From positions 2,976,001-3,040,000 of the forward strand of contig NZ_CP070975.1 of the NCBI RefSeq assembly GCF_017377875.1: a DNA stretch of 64,000 nt, written 5' to 3'. Source of the stretch: Alcaligenes sp. SORT26. Lineage in GTDB: Bacteria; Pseudomonadota; Gammaproteobacteria; Burkholderiales; Burkholderiaceae_B. The position numbers were made by a program, and so were the translations under genes. How positions within the stretch are numbered: position 1 is the first letter of the stretch; each line of letters opens with the position of its first letter. Positions 9,264 through 17,539 of the stretch are shown here, one piece after another. Under the pieces are notes generated by a model that did not search any database, was not told the origin of the DNA, and saw nothing but the letters and a program-made list of their open reading frames with translations.

Positions 9264-10103
9264 ATGAACGCAAAACCCAGCATCAACGAAGTACTGGCCA
9301 TGACGGGCCGAAAATCGATTTATCAGCCTGAACAACAAGGTCTGATCTACCCTGACGAGCCTCAATTCGATTCTTTTGAAGAGGCTCGCACTCACCTGAA
9401 ACAACGCCTGGTTGCCGCTTGCCGCGCCTTTGCTCTGCACGGTTTGGATTACGGCTTTGCGGGCCACCTGACTGTGCGCGATCCCGAACATCCTGGTCTG
9501 TACTGGACCAATCCCATGGCCGTCCACTTTGCCGATGTGAAGGTGTCCAACCTGATTTTGGCGGACCACGAAGGGAAGGTCATCGAGGGGGACTACGCCA
9601 TTAACCGTGCTGGTTTTGTGCTGCATGCCGCCGTGCATGAAGAGCACCCAGATATTGTGGCCATGTGCCATGCACATACGGTTTATGGCACGGCGTTCGC
9701 CTCCCTGGGCCAGGAAATTTTGCCTATCACCCAAGATGCCGCCGCCTTTTTTGAAGACCATGTCGTGATTCGTGAAGAGGCAGGTCAAGTCGCGGTGGAA
9801 ACCAAGGCAGGTCATAAAGTGGCCAATGCTTTTGCGGGGGTGAAAGCGGCCATTCACCAGAACCATGGTCTGCTGACAGCCAGTCGCCACAGTATTGAAG
9901 CAGCGGCTTTCTGGTTTATTGCTCTGGAACGCTGTTGCCAGCAGCAATTGATGGTGGCTGCTACCGGCATCACACCTACCCTGGTAACGCCTGAGCGCGC
10001 CCGTTACAGCCGAGAACATGTGGGTAGTGAGTACATAGGTTGGCTCCATTTCCAGCCTATCTGGGAGAACTTGCTGCGCACCCAGCCCGATATGTTTGAT
10101 TAA
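9264..10103 (+). CDS. Class II aldolase/adducin family protein
   Basis: This 279-residue protein belongs to the zinc-dependent class II aldolase/adducin fold. Visible parts are the N-terminal ACRAFALHGLDYGFAGHLTVRD segment, the metal-binding HAAVHEEHPDIVAMCHAHT cluster and the third histidine region HQNHGLLTA. Family members are aldolases, epimerases or decarboxylases acting on hydroxy-acids or sugar phosphates. The ATG at 9264 follows an AAGGAGAG ribosome site and is preferred over an upstream in-frame start at 9219. It is followed by a TRAP receptor and divergent from LysR, so it probably processes an imported hydroxy-acid. Confidence 0.85.
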   Translation: MNAKPSINEVLAMTGRKSIYQPEQQGLIYPDEPQFDSFEEARTHLKQRLVAACRAFALHGLDYGFAGHLTVRDPEHPGLYWTNPMAVHFADVKVSNLILADHEGKVIEGDYAINRAGFVLHAAVHEEHPDIVAMCHAHTVYGTAFASLGQEILPITQDAAAFFEDHVVIREEAGQVAVETKAGHKVANAFAGVKAAIHQNHGLLTASRHSIEAAAFWFIALERCCQQQLMVAATGITPTLVTPERARYSREHVGSEYIGWLHFQPIWENLLRTQPDMFD

Positions 10104-10176
10104 TACGTCGCACTAGCAGCCTGATCCGTTGGGGGGCGGGCTGCTGATACCCATAATCAGAACGAGGAGACATAAG

Positions 10177-11259
10177 GTGGAACGACGAGCACTATTAAAA
10201 CTGACCGGCCTGGCCGGGATTGTGGCCAGTGGTATGGCCCCTGCCGTGGTCAAGGCACAAGAAAACCTGCGTTGGCGTCTGGCATCCAGCTTTCCCAAGC
10301 ACTTGGACACGATCTATGGCGGTGGAGAGGTTTTCGCCCAGAAAGTGCGTGAATTGAGCGACGGAAAGTTCAATATCTCTGTGCATGCGGGTGGTGAGCT
10401 GATGCCTGCCATGGGGGTGGTGGATGCACTTGAACAAAATTCGGTGGAAGCGGCGCATACCGCACCCTATTACTTCTTTGGCAAAAATGAAGCCTTTGCA
10501 TTGAGCTGTGCCATTCCTTTCGGGATGAACTCTCGTCAACTGACTGCCTGGATGTACCACGGTAATGGTCTGAAGCTGACACGAGATTTTTATGCCAACT
10601 ACAACATCGTCAACTTCCCCTGTGGGAACAGTGGCGTACAGATGGGGGGCTGGTTTCGCAAGCAGATCAATACGCCTGAAGATATACGTGGGTTGAAAAT
10701 TCGTATCGGTGGCTTGCCTGGCAAGGTGATTGAGAAGCTGGGTGGCATTCCTCAGAATATCGCTGGTGGCGAGGTCTATCAGGCGCTGGAAAAAGGTGTG
10801 ATTGATGCGGCCGAGTGGGTGGGACCGTATGACGACCTGCGTCTGGGCTTTCATAAAGTGGCGCCCTACTACTATTACCCTGGCTGGTGGGAAGGCTCGG
10901 TAGGCCTGGATCTGCTGCTTAACAAGAAAGCGTATGACGGCTTGTCGCAGCACTACAAAGATATCGTCTCAGCGGCCAGCACCTACGCGCATCTGGACAT
11001 GCAGGCTAAATACGATGCCCGCAACCCGGGTGCCTTGAAGGAGCTGGTGGGTCAGGGAGCCAAAGTGCTGCCTTTTTCCAAGGAAGTGCTGGATGCCTCA
11101 TTCAAAGCCAGTCAGGAGCTGTATGCGGAGCTGAATGAAAGCAATCCGCAGTGGCGCACTATTTATGCTGATTACCGTGCTTTCCAAAAAGATGAACTAC
11201 TCTGGTTCCGCTTTGCAGAAGCTCGTTTCGACCAATATATGCAGACTGTTTCTTTATGA
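10177..11259 (+). CDS. TRAP transporter substrate-binding protein (DctP family)
   Basis: This 360-residue periplasmic receptor starts at a GTG preceded by GAGGAGA at six bases. The N terminus (VERRALLKLTGLAG) carries a twin arginine and hydrophobic core, suggesting Tat export with cleavage near the VVKAQ segment. Mature motifs include WRLASSFPKHLDTIYGGGE, the specificity arginine region GLKIRIGGLPG and GGEVYQALEKGVIDAAEWVG, which match the subclass binding keto- or hydroxy-acids with calcium. No DctQM genes flank it; the nearest pair is 6 kb away on the other strand (1932-4300). Its 3' end overlaps the convergent GntR gene by six bases. Confidence 0.9.
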   Translation: MERRALLKLTGLAGIVASGMAPAVVKAQENLRWRLASSFPKHLDTIYGGGEVFAQKVRELSDGKFNISVHAGGELMPAMGVVDALEQNSVEAAHTAPYYFFGKNEAFALSCAIPFGMNSRQLTAWMYHGNGLKLTRDFYANYNIVNFPCGNSGVQMGGWFRKQINTPEDIRGLKIRIGGLPGKVIEKLGGIPQNIAGGEVYQALEKGVIDAAEWVGPYDDLRLGFHKVAPYYYYPGWWEGSVGLDLLLNKKAYDGLSQHYKDIVSAASTYAHLDMQAKYDARNPGALKELVGQGAKVLPFSKEVLDASFKASQELYAELNESNPQWRTIYADYRAFQKDELLWFRFAEARFDQYMQTVSL

Positions 11260-11955
11260 TCCGAAGGCGGGGGCCGTATCGATTTGCTGCCTACGCAAAA
11301 AATACGAAGCCTCCGCCAACTTCAGGAAATCCACCATTTCACTACGTGCACGCTCTGGATCACCACTGGTCAGGGCCTTGCCCAGTTTCTCCAGCGCTTC
11401 CACCGTGATGTGATAGCTGTTGGTATCCGTCGTATTGGCAAAGCGCACCTGATTGGCGTGGTCTGCGGACATGGCGATGGCGTCCAGCAGGCGCTCGTTG
11501 TGTACGCATTGCAGCCAGGCCTGGCGAAAGCTGGCGTTGGCGCTGAACATCAGGGCGGCGTCTTTGTGCACCATGGCGACTGTAGCCAGATCAATGGCTT
11601 TGCTCAGGCCTGCGTGTAACTGGTCGCGGTCGGCGATGTTGACGGCCAGTGCAGCAGCAGCCGGTTCCAGAATGCGGCGCAGTTCAAAGATGTCGCGCAC
11701 CATGGCATCGGTCAGCACGGGGACCTGAAATCCCCGTGTGGTGCTGTTCAGGAGACCTTCGTTAACCAGTCGCAGCAAGGCCTGGCGCACGGGCATGCGG
11801 GTGCAGCCAAAGCGCTCGGCCAGCTCGTAATCCAGCAGGCGGTCGCCGGGGTGCCAGTCGCCCGCGTTCAAACGCTTGCGGGTGTCCCGGTAAATGGTGT
11901 CTACCAGCGTTTCTGCCTTGCTTGCCTGTGTGGATTTACCAGTCGAAGTCGCCAT
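11254..11955 (-). CDS. GntR family regulator, FCD type
   Basis: This 233-residue regulator has an N-terminal winged helix (LVDTIYRDTRKRLNAGDW, then YELAERFGCTRMPVRQALLR) and an FCD effector domain (FELRRILEPAAAALAV, NASFRQAWLQ, HITVEALEKLGKALTSGD). It is convergent with the TRAP receptor, overlapping by six bases, so the two transcripts may interfere with each other. A TGTATCGTACA motif 30 bases upstream of its start could be its own operator. Likely targets are the neighbouring aldolase/TRAP set or the MFS-porin pair; the sequence does not decide between them. Confidence 0.87.
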   Translation of the reverse strand: MATSTGKSTQASKAETLVDTIYRDTRKRLNAGDWHPGDRLLDYELAERFGCTRMPVRQALLRLVNEGLLNSTTRGFQVPVLTDAMVRDIFELRRILEPAAAALAVNIADRDQLHAGLSKAIDLATVAMVHKDAALMFSANASFRQAWLQCVHNERLLDAIAMSADHANQVRFANTTDTNSYHITVEALEKLGKALTSGDPERARSEMVDFLKLAEASYFLRRQQIDTAPAFGS

Positions 11956-11984
11956 ACGAAACCGATCAGAAAAGAATGGATGAT

Positions 11985-11995
11985 TGTATCGTACA
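11985..11995. promoter_or_regulatory. Candidate GntR autoregulatory site
   Basis: TGTATCGTACA is a short inverted repeat (TGTA/TACA) directly upstream of the GntR gene, in the TNGT-NNN-ACNA style of FCD regulators. Support is limited to its symmetry and position. Confidence 0.35.
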
Positions 11996-12080
11996 GACCT
12001 CGCTGCGCTGACCGGGTTTGTGCGTAGAGCATGAGCCCGGCCTGTGCTCTGCAGGTGTCCTGCTTGCGCCTGGTTTATAT

Positions 12081-13178
12081 CTAGAACTTGGTCCGTATCC
12101 CCACCCTTAACAAGGTCTGATTGCGGCCTGTGGAGCTGGGCATGCTGATTACGTTGGCGGTTGCGCCCTCGCCTTGTGCGTGCTGGATAATCGCCTGGGT
12201 ATAGATATCCGTGCGCTTGGACAGGAAATAGTCTGCCGTCAGGTTTAGCTGATGGTATTTGTTCGAGCCCAGCGTGGTCAGCCCATAGCCCGGTCCCAAT
12301 ACCAGATTGGGCGCTGCGCGCCAGGCGAAGCCCAGTTGGTAGTTGCGGAAGGTATGGTTCTTTTGCTGGCCATCGGGGGCGACATACAGAGCCTGTGAAA
12401 ACACGCCGTAGACGGTGACTTTATCGAAGGCATAGTTCGCCCCTATGCCCCAGTCGCGCAGGTAACGGCCACCGACCCGATTGGGTGCGCCACCGCCTGT
12501 CAAAGGGCTGATATCCAGACTGGCTTCTTTCACTTCGGTGTAGGCCGCGCCTGTCGAAAAGTTGCCGTTTTTATAGTTGGCCGTAAAGCTGATGGTGCGT
12601 CCGGTTTGGGCCTGGCCCTCACGACGTTCGGGGAAGCCATACATGGCACCCAGCTCTACACCACCAAAGGAAGGCGTCACGTATTTAACGGATTGATTGA
12701 CCCGTTGGCCGCTCATCCGGTCGTTATCCAAGGGGCTGTTGGAGTAGCCGCCTGCGGACCAGGTGGGGGTGTAAAAGGCCTGCAGGGTATCGGTGAAGAA
12801 GTCGTACTGACGGCCCAGTTTCAGGCTGCCCGCGTAGTCGGACTTCAGGCCCAGCCAGGCTTGTCGACCCCATAGCGCCCCGCCCTGGCCCATTTCGCCT
12901 GTTGCCATGGAAAAACCGTTTTCCAATTGGAAGATGGCGGTCAAGCCATTGCCCAGGGACTCGGAGCCACGCAGGCCCAGGCGGTTGCCCTGCATCACAC
13001 CGGTATCCAGCGTGGTTTTGGAGGGGCCGTTGGCATTGCTGATCCAGGTCAGGCCTGCGTCCAGAATCCCGTACAGGGTGACATTGTTGCTGGTTTGCGC
13101 GGTGGCGCTAGCGCTGGCGATCAGGGTAGTCAGCCCAAGGTAGCCAGCTAAAGCCAGTTTCAGGTGGGGACGCATCAT
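12081..13178 (-). CDS. Outer-membrane general porin (Burkholderiales type)
   Basis: This 365-residue protein has a Sec signal peptide (MMRPHLKLALAGYLGLTTLI to ASATAQ) and then the family opening NNVTLYGILDAGL. The repeated beta-strand pattern, GLRGSESLGNGLTAIFQLE, FGGVELGAMYGF and a C-terminal phenylalanine in RVGIRTKF are hallmarks of trimeric 16-strand porins. It allows diffusion of small hydrophilic solutes, usually anions. Its start overlaps the MFS stop (ATGA), so the two are translated together, suggesting the porin supplies the MFS carrier's substrate. Confidence 0.93.
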   Translation of the reverse strand: MMRPHLKLALAGYLGLTTLIASASATAQTSNNVTLYGILDAGLTWISNANGPSKTTLDTGVMQGNRLGLRGSESLGNGLTAIFQLENGFSMATGEMGQGGALWGRQAWLGLKSDYAGSLKLGRQYDFFTDTLQAFYTPTWSAGGYSNSPLDNDRMSGQRVNQSVKYVTPSFGGVELGAMYGFPERREGQAQTGRTISFTANYKNGNFSTGAAYTEVKEASLDISPLTGGGAPNRVGGRYLRDWGIGANYAFDKVTVYGVFSQALYVAPDGQQKNHTFRNYQLGFAWRAAPNLVLGPGYGLTTLGSNKYHQLNLTADYFLSKRTDIYTQAIIQHAQGEGATANVISMPSSTGRNQTLLRVGIRTKF

Positions 13179-14533
13179 TGGGCACCGCCTTTGCTGGGCA
13201 CGGCGTTCAATTTAGCGGCTTGATCCAGCGCGTTTTGTTGGCGGGGCGATGGCAGTGCAAAGACGCACAAACCACCCAGCACGGCCAGACCGGCAATCGT
13301 CAGCACGGCGCTGCTGGTGTTGCCGCTCATCTCTTGAGCCAGTCCCATGGCGTAGGGGCCAAACAAGCCGCCTAATGCAGCAACCGCATTGATCAGCGCA
13401 TAGCCGGTTGCGGCAGCGCGGCCACTCATGAAGTTACCACCCAAGGCCCAGACCAATGGCGTGCCGCCAATAAACATGGCGGTGGCGATGATGACGCCAA
13501 TAATGCGCACGGTGGGATGGGGTGCCAAGGCCGTCATCAGCAGGCCGATGGCGCCGCCTGCGCAGGCAATGGCCAGATGCCAGCGTCGCTCGCCAAAGTA
13601 GTCGGAGGAGCGGCCCAGAATCAGCATGGCCAGGGCCGAGGCGGCATACGGCAAGGCGGCGATATAGCCAATGTGGGTCAGGTTCTTGATACCCGCTTCC
13701 TGGATGATGGTGGGTGTCCAGAAGATCACTGCGTAAATGCCCAGATTCAGGGACAGCAGCACACAAGCCAGCCACCACACATTGGGTTTGCCCAGCACTT
13801 CAGCGATTTTGTCCTTGCGGGGCAGTTCACGTTGCGCGTCCTGATTCAGGGTGTGCAGCAAGGTTTTTTCTTCCTGGCTGAGCCATTTGGCGTCTTCAGG
13901 ACGGTTGGGCAAGGTGGCCCACAGCAAGGCGGCAACAAAGACGGCGGGCAGGCCCTGCAAGAGGAACAGCCACTGCCAGTTATGCAGGTGTGCCGAGTCG
14001 GAGAATACATCCATGATCCAGCCCGACAGTGGGCCTACGATCATGCCGCCTGCGGCTGCTGCGGTAACCAATGTCGCCATGACACGGCCTTGGCGCTGCG
14101 GTGGAAACCATTGCGCCAGGTAATACACCACGCCAGGCAGAAAGCCGGCTTCTGCCACGCCCAGCAAGAAGCGGACGATGTAGAACTGGGTGGGAGTGGT
14201 GACGAACATGGTCAGCACGGACAGGATGCCCCAGGTGACCATGATGCGTGTCAGCCAGGCGCGGGCACCAAAGCGGTACAGCAAGAGGTTGCTGGGGATC
14301 TCGAACAACAAAAAGCCCACAAAGAAGATGCCCGAACCCAGGCCATAGACCTCGGCTGAAAAATTCAGATCTTCCAGCATTTGCAGCTTGGCAAAGCCCA
14401 CATTGACACGGTCGATGTAGGCAACGATGTAGCTGATGAACAAGATGGGCATCAGCCGCCAGAGAATTTTGCCGAACAGCAGATCCTCGGCCTTGGAGGG
14501 GGCCGGGTCTGCGGGGCGCGATTGTTGTCTCAT
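13175..14533 (-). CDS. MFS transporter, anion:cation symporter (ACS) family
   Basis: This 452-residue carrier has 12 membrane helices. The opening ILWRLMPILFISYIVAYIDR is the signature of the ACS family, which imports phthalate, tartrate, glucarate and similar organic anions. RFLLGVAEAGFLPGVVYYL and a central basic loop (residues about 215-245) are also typical. A good AAGGA ribosome site precedes the ATG. It is divergent from the M20 deacylase and aminotransferase genes and coupled to a porin. The block could therefore import and break down an N-acylated amino acid, although the substrate is not evident. Confidence 0.9.
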   Translation of the reverse strand: MRQQSRPADPAPSKAEDLLFGKILWRLMPILFISYIVAYIDRVNVGFAKLQMLEDLNFSAEVYGLGSGIFFVGFLLFEIPSNLLLYRFGARAWLTRIMVTWGILSVLTMFVTTPTQFYIVRFLLGVAEAGFLPGVVYYLAQWFPPQRQGRVMATLVTAAAAGGMIVGPLSGWIMDVFSDSAHLHNWQWLFLLQGLPAVFVAALLWATLPNRPEDAKWLSQEEKTLLHTLNQDAQRELPRKDKIAEVLGKPNVWWLACVLLSLNLGIYAVIFWTPTIIQEAGIKNLTHIGYIAALPYAASALAMLILGRSSDYFGERRWHLAIACAGGAIGLLMTALAPHPTVRIIGVIIATAMFIGGTPLVWALGGNFMSGRAAATGYALINAVAALGGLFGPYAMGLAQEMSGNTSSAVLTIAGLAVLGGLCVFALPSPRQQNALDQAAKLNAVPSKGGAQ

Positions 14534-14568
14534 AGTAGTCCTTATTGGTAATCGCAGTAAGTGAATTC

Positions 14569-14582
14569 AGTTGAACTCATTT
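14569..14582. promoter_or_regulatory. Candidate operator copy 1 in MFS/M20 intergenic region
   Basis: AAGTGAATTCAGTT differs by one base from the perfect palindrome core at 14749-14762. It lies about 36 bases upstream of the MFS start, so the two matching sites flank both divergent promoters. The intervening 165 bases are very AT-rich and hold no gene. Confidence 0.45.
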
Positions 14583-14747
14583 TTTGAGAATATATTCATT
14601 TTCGTACTTGATGGTCAATAAGTGCTATAGGTATAAAACAACTTTATGAATTACTAGTTAATTGAATTTAAATGATTTTATAAAATTGAAAAGCTCAATT
14701 TCTAGTACAAACACCTAGACTCGTTGACAGCAATATACCTGCTCTAT

Positions 14748-14763
14748 AAACTGAATTCAGTTT
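14748..14763. promoter_or_regulatory. Candidate operator copy 2 (16-bp perfect palindrome)
   Basis: AAACTGAATTCAGTTT is a 16-bp perfect palindrome 27 bases before the M20 start codon and matches the site at 14569-14582. The pair suggests one regulator controlling both the MFS-porin and deacylase-aminotransferase transcripts, possibly by looping. The regulator is not identified. Confidence 0.55.
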
Positions 14764-14790
14764 TAAATAATAGCAATAAGGAGCAGGCAT

Positions 14791-15960
14791 ATGAGCAGTC
14801 AGGTGGCCCCCTCGGCCCAGGTGATTGAGCACGTTTCGTCCCTGATTGGCTTTGATACGGTCAGCAGGAACTCCAATCTGGCATTGATTGAGTGGGCCGC
14901 CAACCGGCTTGAATCGGCCGGAGCCCACGTGCGTTTTGATTACAACGAATCGCGGTCCAAAGCCAATCTTCTGGCGACTTTTGGGCAGGGACCCGGAGGG
15001 GTGGTGTTGTCTGGCCATACGGACGTAGTGCCGGTGGATGGACAGGCATGGTCCAGCGATCCTTTCCAGGCCCAGATTCGGGATGGACGGCTTTTTGGCC
15101 GTGGCGCTTGTGACATGAAGGGTTTTATTGGTGTGGCCATGGCGCAGGCGCAAGCCCTGGGCGCCATGACCTTGCGCGAGCCCGTGCATCTGGCCTTGAG
15201 CTACGACGAAGAAGTGGGCTGTCTGGGCATTCCCGGCTTGATTGAAGAGATGCGTAAAGCAGGCATTCAGCCCAGTGGTTGCATTGTGGGCGAGCCCACC
15301 AGCATGCGGGTAGTCGCAGCCCATAAGGGTGGCCGCATTTACCGTTGCCGCGTCAAAGGCTGCGCCGCCCATTCCTCTTTGACACCGCATGGTTTGAATG
15401 CCATTGAGTACGCCGCCAATCTGGTGTCGCACATTCAGCATCTGGCTGATCAGGAAGCCGATAGTGGCAAGCGCATCGAAGGTTTTGATGTGCCCTTTTC
15501 CACCATTTCCACCAACACGATTTCGGGTGGCAATGGCATGAATATCATCCCGGCCCATTGCGAGTTCTCCTTTGAGTATCGCTACCTGCCGGGGGTGGAC
15601 CCGGACGGCTTCATCAGCAATTTGCGCCGCTTTGCCTTCGAGCAAGTCTTGCCGCGCATGAAGGCACGCCATGGCGATGCCGCGATTGAGTTCGAGTGTC
15701 TGGGCAGCATTCCTGCCCTGGATGATGAGGACAGCCAGGAACTGAAAAAGATGGCGTTGGCCCTGTTGGGCGAATCGGCCGCACAGCGCGTGGCGTATGG
15801 CACGGAAGCGTCCTTTTTCCAGGAAGCAGGTGTGCCCAGCATTGTGTGTGGGCCAGGCTCCATCACCGTGGCGCACAAGGCGGATGAGTACGTCAGCCTG
15901 GAGCAGTTGGCCGCCTGCGAGTCCTTTTTGGGCAAAGTGATCCAGTCCTTGGCTGCTTAG
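14791..15960 (+). CDS. M20 family deacylase, acetylornithine deacetylase (ArgE) type
   Basis: This 389-residue zinc hydrolase removes an acyl group from an N-acyl amino acid. Metal ligands are visible: H76 and D78 in SGHTDVVP, D108 in GACDMKG, E140/E141 in YDEEVG and a C-terminal His in AHKADEY. EPTSMRV and the dimerisation domain from about residue 180 match the ArgE/DapE subgroup. A TAAGGAG ribosome site precedes the ATG. The neighbours (aminotransferase downstream, divergent anion importer and porin) argue for a catabolic role on an imported N-acyl amino acid rather than arginine synthesis, so no gene symbol is given. Confidence 0.88.
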   Translation: MSSQVAPSAQVIEHVSSLIGFDTVSRNSNLALIEWAANRLESAGAHVRFDYNESRSKANLLATFGQGPGGVVLSGHTDVVPVDGQAWSSDPFQAQIRDGRLFGRGACDMKGFIGVAMAQAQALGAMTLREPVHLALSYDEEVGCLGIPGLIEEMRKAGIQPSGCIVGEPTSMRVVAAHKGGRIYRCRVKGCAAHSSLTPHGLNAIEYAANLVSHIQHLADQEADSGKRIEGFDVPFSTISTNTISGGNGMNIIPAHCEFSFEYRYLPGVDPDGFISNLRRFAFEQVLPRMKARHGDAAIEFECLGSIPALDDEDSQELKKMALALLGESAAQRVAYGTEASFFQEAGVPSIVCGPGSITVAHKADEYVSLEQLAACESFLGKVIQSLAA

Positions 15961-16018
15961 GGCGGGATGTTTTCCGGCAGGCGAACGGGCCTGCCTTATT
16001 CTGAAGGAACAATTTTTC

Positions 16019-17212
16019 ATGAAGCTAGCAAAACGCATTACCGGCACCTCCCTGAAATCTTTTGGCATGTACGAGCAGGCTGCGCGCTTGCAGGGTGACA
16101 CCTCGGATCTGATTCATCTGGAAGTGGGCCGCCCGCACGCGGATACGCCCGTGGCGATCAAGCAGGCGGCTGCCGATGCCTTGATGAGCGGCGATGTGCA
16201 TTACAGCGATCTGCGCGGCGTGCCTGCCTTGCGCGAAGCCTTGGCGGCCAAGCTGCGCACGCAAAACAAACTGGATGTAGGCCCGGATGATGTGCTGGTC
16301 ACCAACGGGCTGACGCATGCCTCCTTTGCCGCCTTTTTTGCCATTCTGGACGAGGGTGACGAGGTGATTCTGCTCTCGCCGCACTACCCGCAGCATATTG
16401 GCAAAATCGAGTTGGCCGGGGCAAAGCCTGTCCTGGTGCCCTTGAACCGCGAGCAGGACTTTGCCATTGATCCGGCCGCCATCGAAGCCGCTATTACTCC
16501 CCAAACCCGTATGGTGGTGCTGGTGAATCCGGCCAATCCTACGGGCCGTGTGTATCGCCGCAGCGAGCTGGAAGCGCTGGCGCAATTGGCCATCAAGCAT
16601 GACCTGATCGTGGTGTCGGACGAGGTTTACGAGGACATTACCTACGACGGTGCCGAGCACATCAGCATTGCCTCCCTGCCCGGCATGCAAGAGCGCAGCG
16701 TGTCCATGTTTGCCTTCACCAAGTCTTACGCCATGGACGGCTGGCGTATTGGTTATCTGGCCGCGCCCGCCTGGTTGATGCCCGGTTTGTTGAAGATCAC
16801 TGCTAACGATGTCACCCATGTGAATACCTTTATTCAGGCGGGCGCGCTGGAGGCTGTGGTGGGCCAGCAAGCCGCCCTGCGAGAGATGATTGCCGAAGAT
16901 GACAGCAAGCGCCGCATGATGCTGCAACGCTTGAATGCCATGCCCAATGTCAGTTGCGCCAATGTGGAAGGCACGATTTATGCCTTTGCCGATGTACGTG
17001 CTACGGGCGTGCCTTCACAGGAACTGGCCGAGCGGCTGCTGAACAAAGCCCGTGTGGTGGTCGAGGCGGGCAGCTTCTATGGTCCGCAGGGTGAAGGCTT
17101 CTTGCGCCTGTGTTTTGGTTCCGCCTCTTATGAGCAGATCGAGCAGGCTATGGACCGCTTGCAGGTCTTTTTTGCTCAACTGGAAACACAGGTCAGCCAA
17201 ACCGCCGCCTGA
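16019..17212 (+). CDS. Class I/II pyridoxal-phosphate aminotransferase
   Basis: This 397-residue enzyme has the fold-type I layout: LEVGRPHADTPVAIKQA near the N terminus, VTNGLTHASFA for phosphate/PLP stacking, NPANPTGRVY, SDEVYEDITYDG with the PLP aspartate, the Schiff-base lysine in FAFTKSYAMDGWRIGY, and a C-terminal substrate-carboxylate arginine in GFLRLCFG. It starts 58 bases after the M20 gene behind GAAGGA and probably shares its transcript. It would transaminate the amino acid freed by the deacylase. Exact specificity is not readable. Confidence 0.88.
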   Translation: MKLAKRITGTSLKSFGMYEQAARLQGDTSDLIHLEVGRPHADTPVAIKQAAADALMSGDVHYSDLRGVPALREALAAKLRTQNKLDVGPDDVLVTNGLTHASFAAFFAILDEGDEVILLSPHYPQHIGKIELAGAKPVLVPLNREQDFAIDPAAIEAAITPQTRMVVLVNPANPTGRVYRRSELEALAQLAIKHDLIVVSDEVYEDITYDGAEHISIASLPGMQERSVSMFAFTKSYAMDGWRIGYLAAPAWLMPGLLKITANDVTHVNTFIQAGALEAVVGQQAALREMIAEDDSKRRMMLQRLNAMPNVSCANVEGTIYAFADVRATGVPSQELAERLLNKARVVVEAGSFYGPQGEGFLRLCFGSASYEQIEQAMDRLQVFFAQLETQVSQTAA

Positions 17213-17234
17213 TTGCCTGAATCGTCATGATCAC

Positions 17235-17270
17235 AAGGCCGCTTTCTGTCATGGAAAGCGGCCTTTCTTT
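17235..17270 (+). terminator. Rho-independent terminator
   Basis: A 12-bp stem (AAGGCCGCTTTC / GAAAGCGGCCTT) with a short loop and a TTCTTT tail lies 22 bases after the aminotransferase stop. It separates this operon from the ABC importer operon. Confidence 0.9.
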
Positions 17271-17539
17271 ATGTCCGGTGTTTACGGGAAGCCGCAGTCC
17301 ACGGCAATCTAAATGCAGGCTCCGGCCATGACTTTTTTATATAAACATATAGGCTAAGGTCCGTACAAATAAACCGACAGCGGTTCTCGGTGTTTTCCCT
17401 TAAATTTCGATAAATCTCCCTGTAGATCAGAGTTATAAGGTCATTATTAATCCATATTTCCGTAGACAAGTATTGCCTCCTTATTATATTGTTCGTATCA
17501 AACAACAATTATGTCCGGTCAATTAATAGGAGCAGGTCC
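17271..17539 (+). promoter_or_regulatory. AT-rich promoter region of the ABC importer operon
   Basis: About 270 bases between the terminator and the receptor start contain no convincing gene and are much richer in A+T than the flanks. An inverted repeat (ATTGTT at 17488-17493, AACAAT at 17504-17509) precedes the ribosome site and could bind the UTRA-type GntR regulator encoded later in the operon. Position and symmetry are the only support. Confidence 0.45.
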
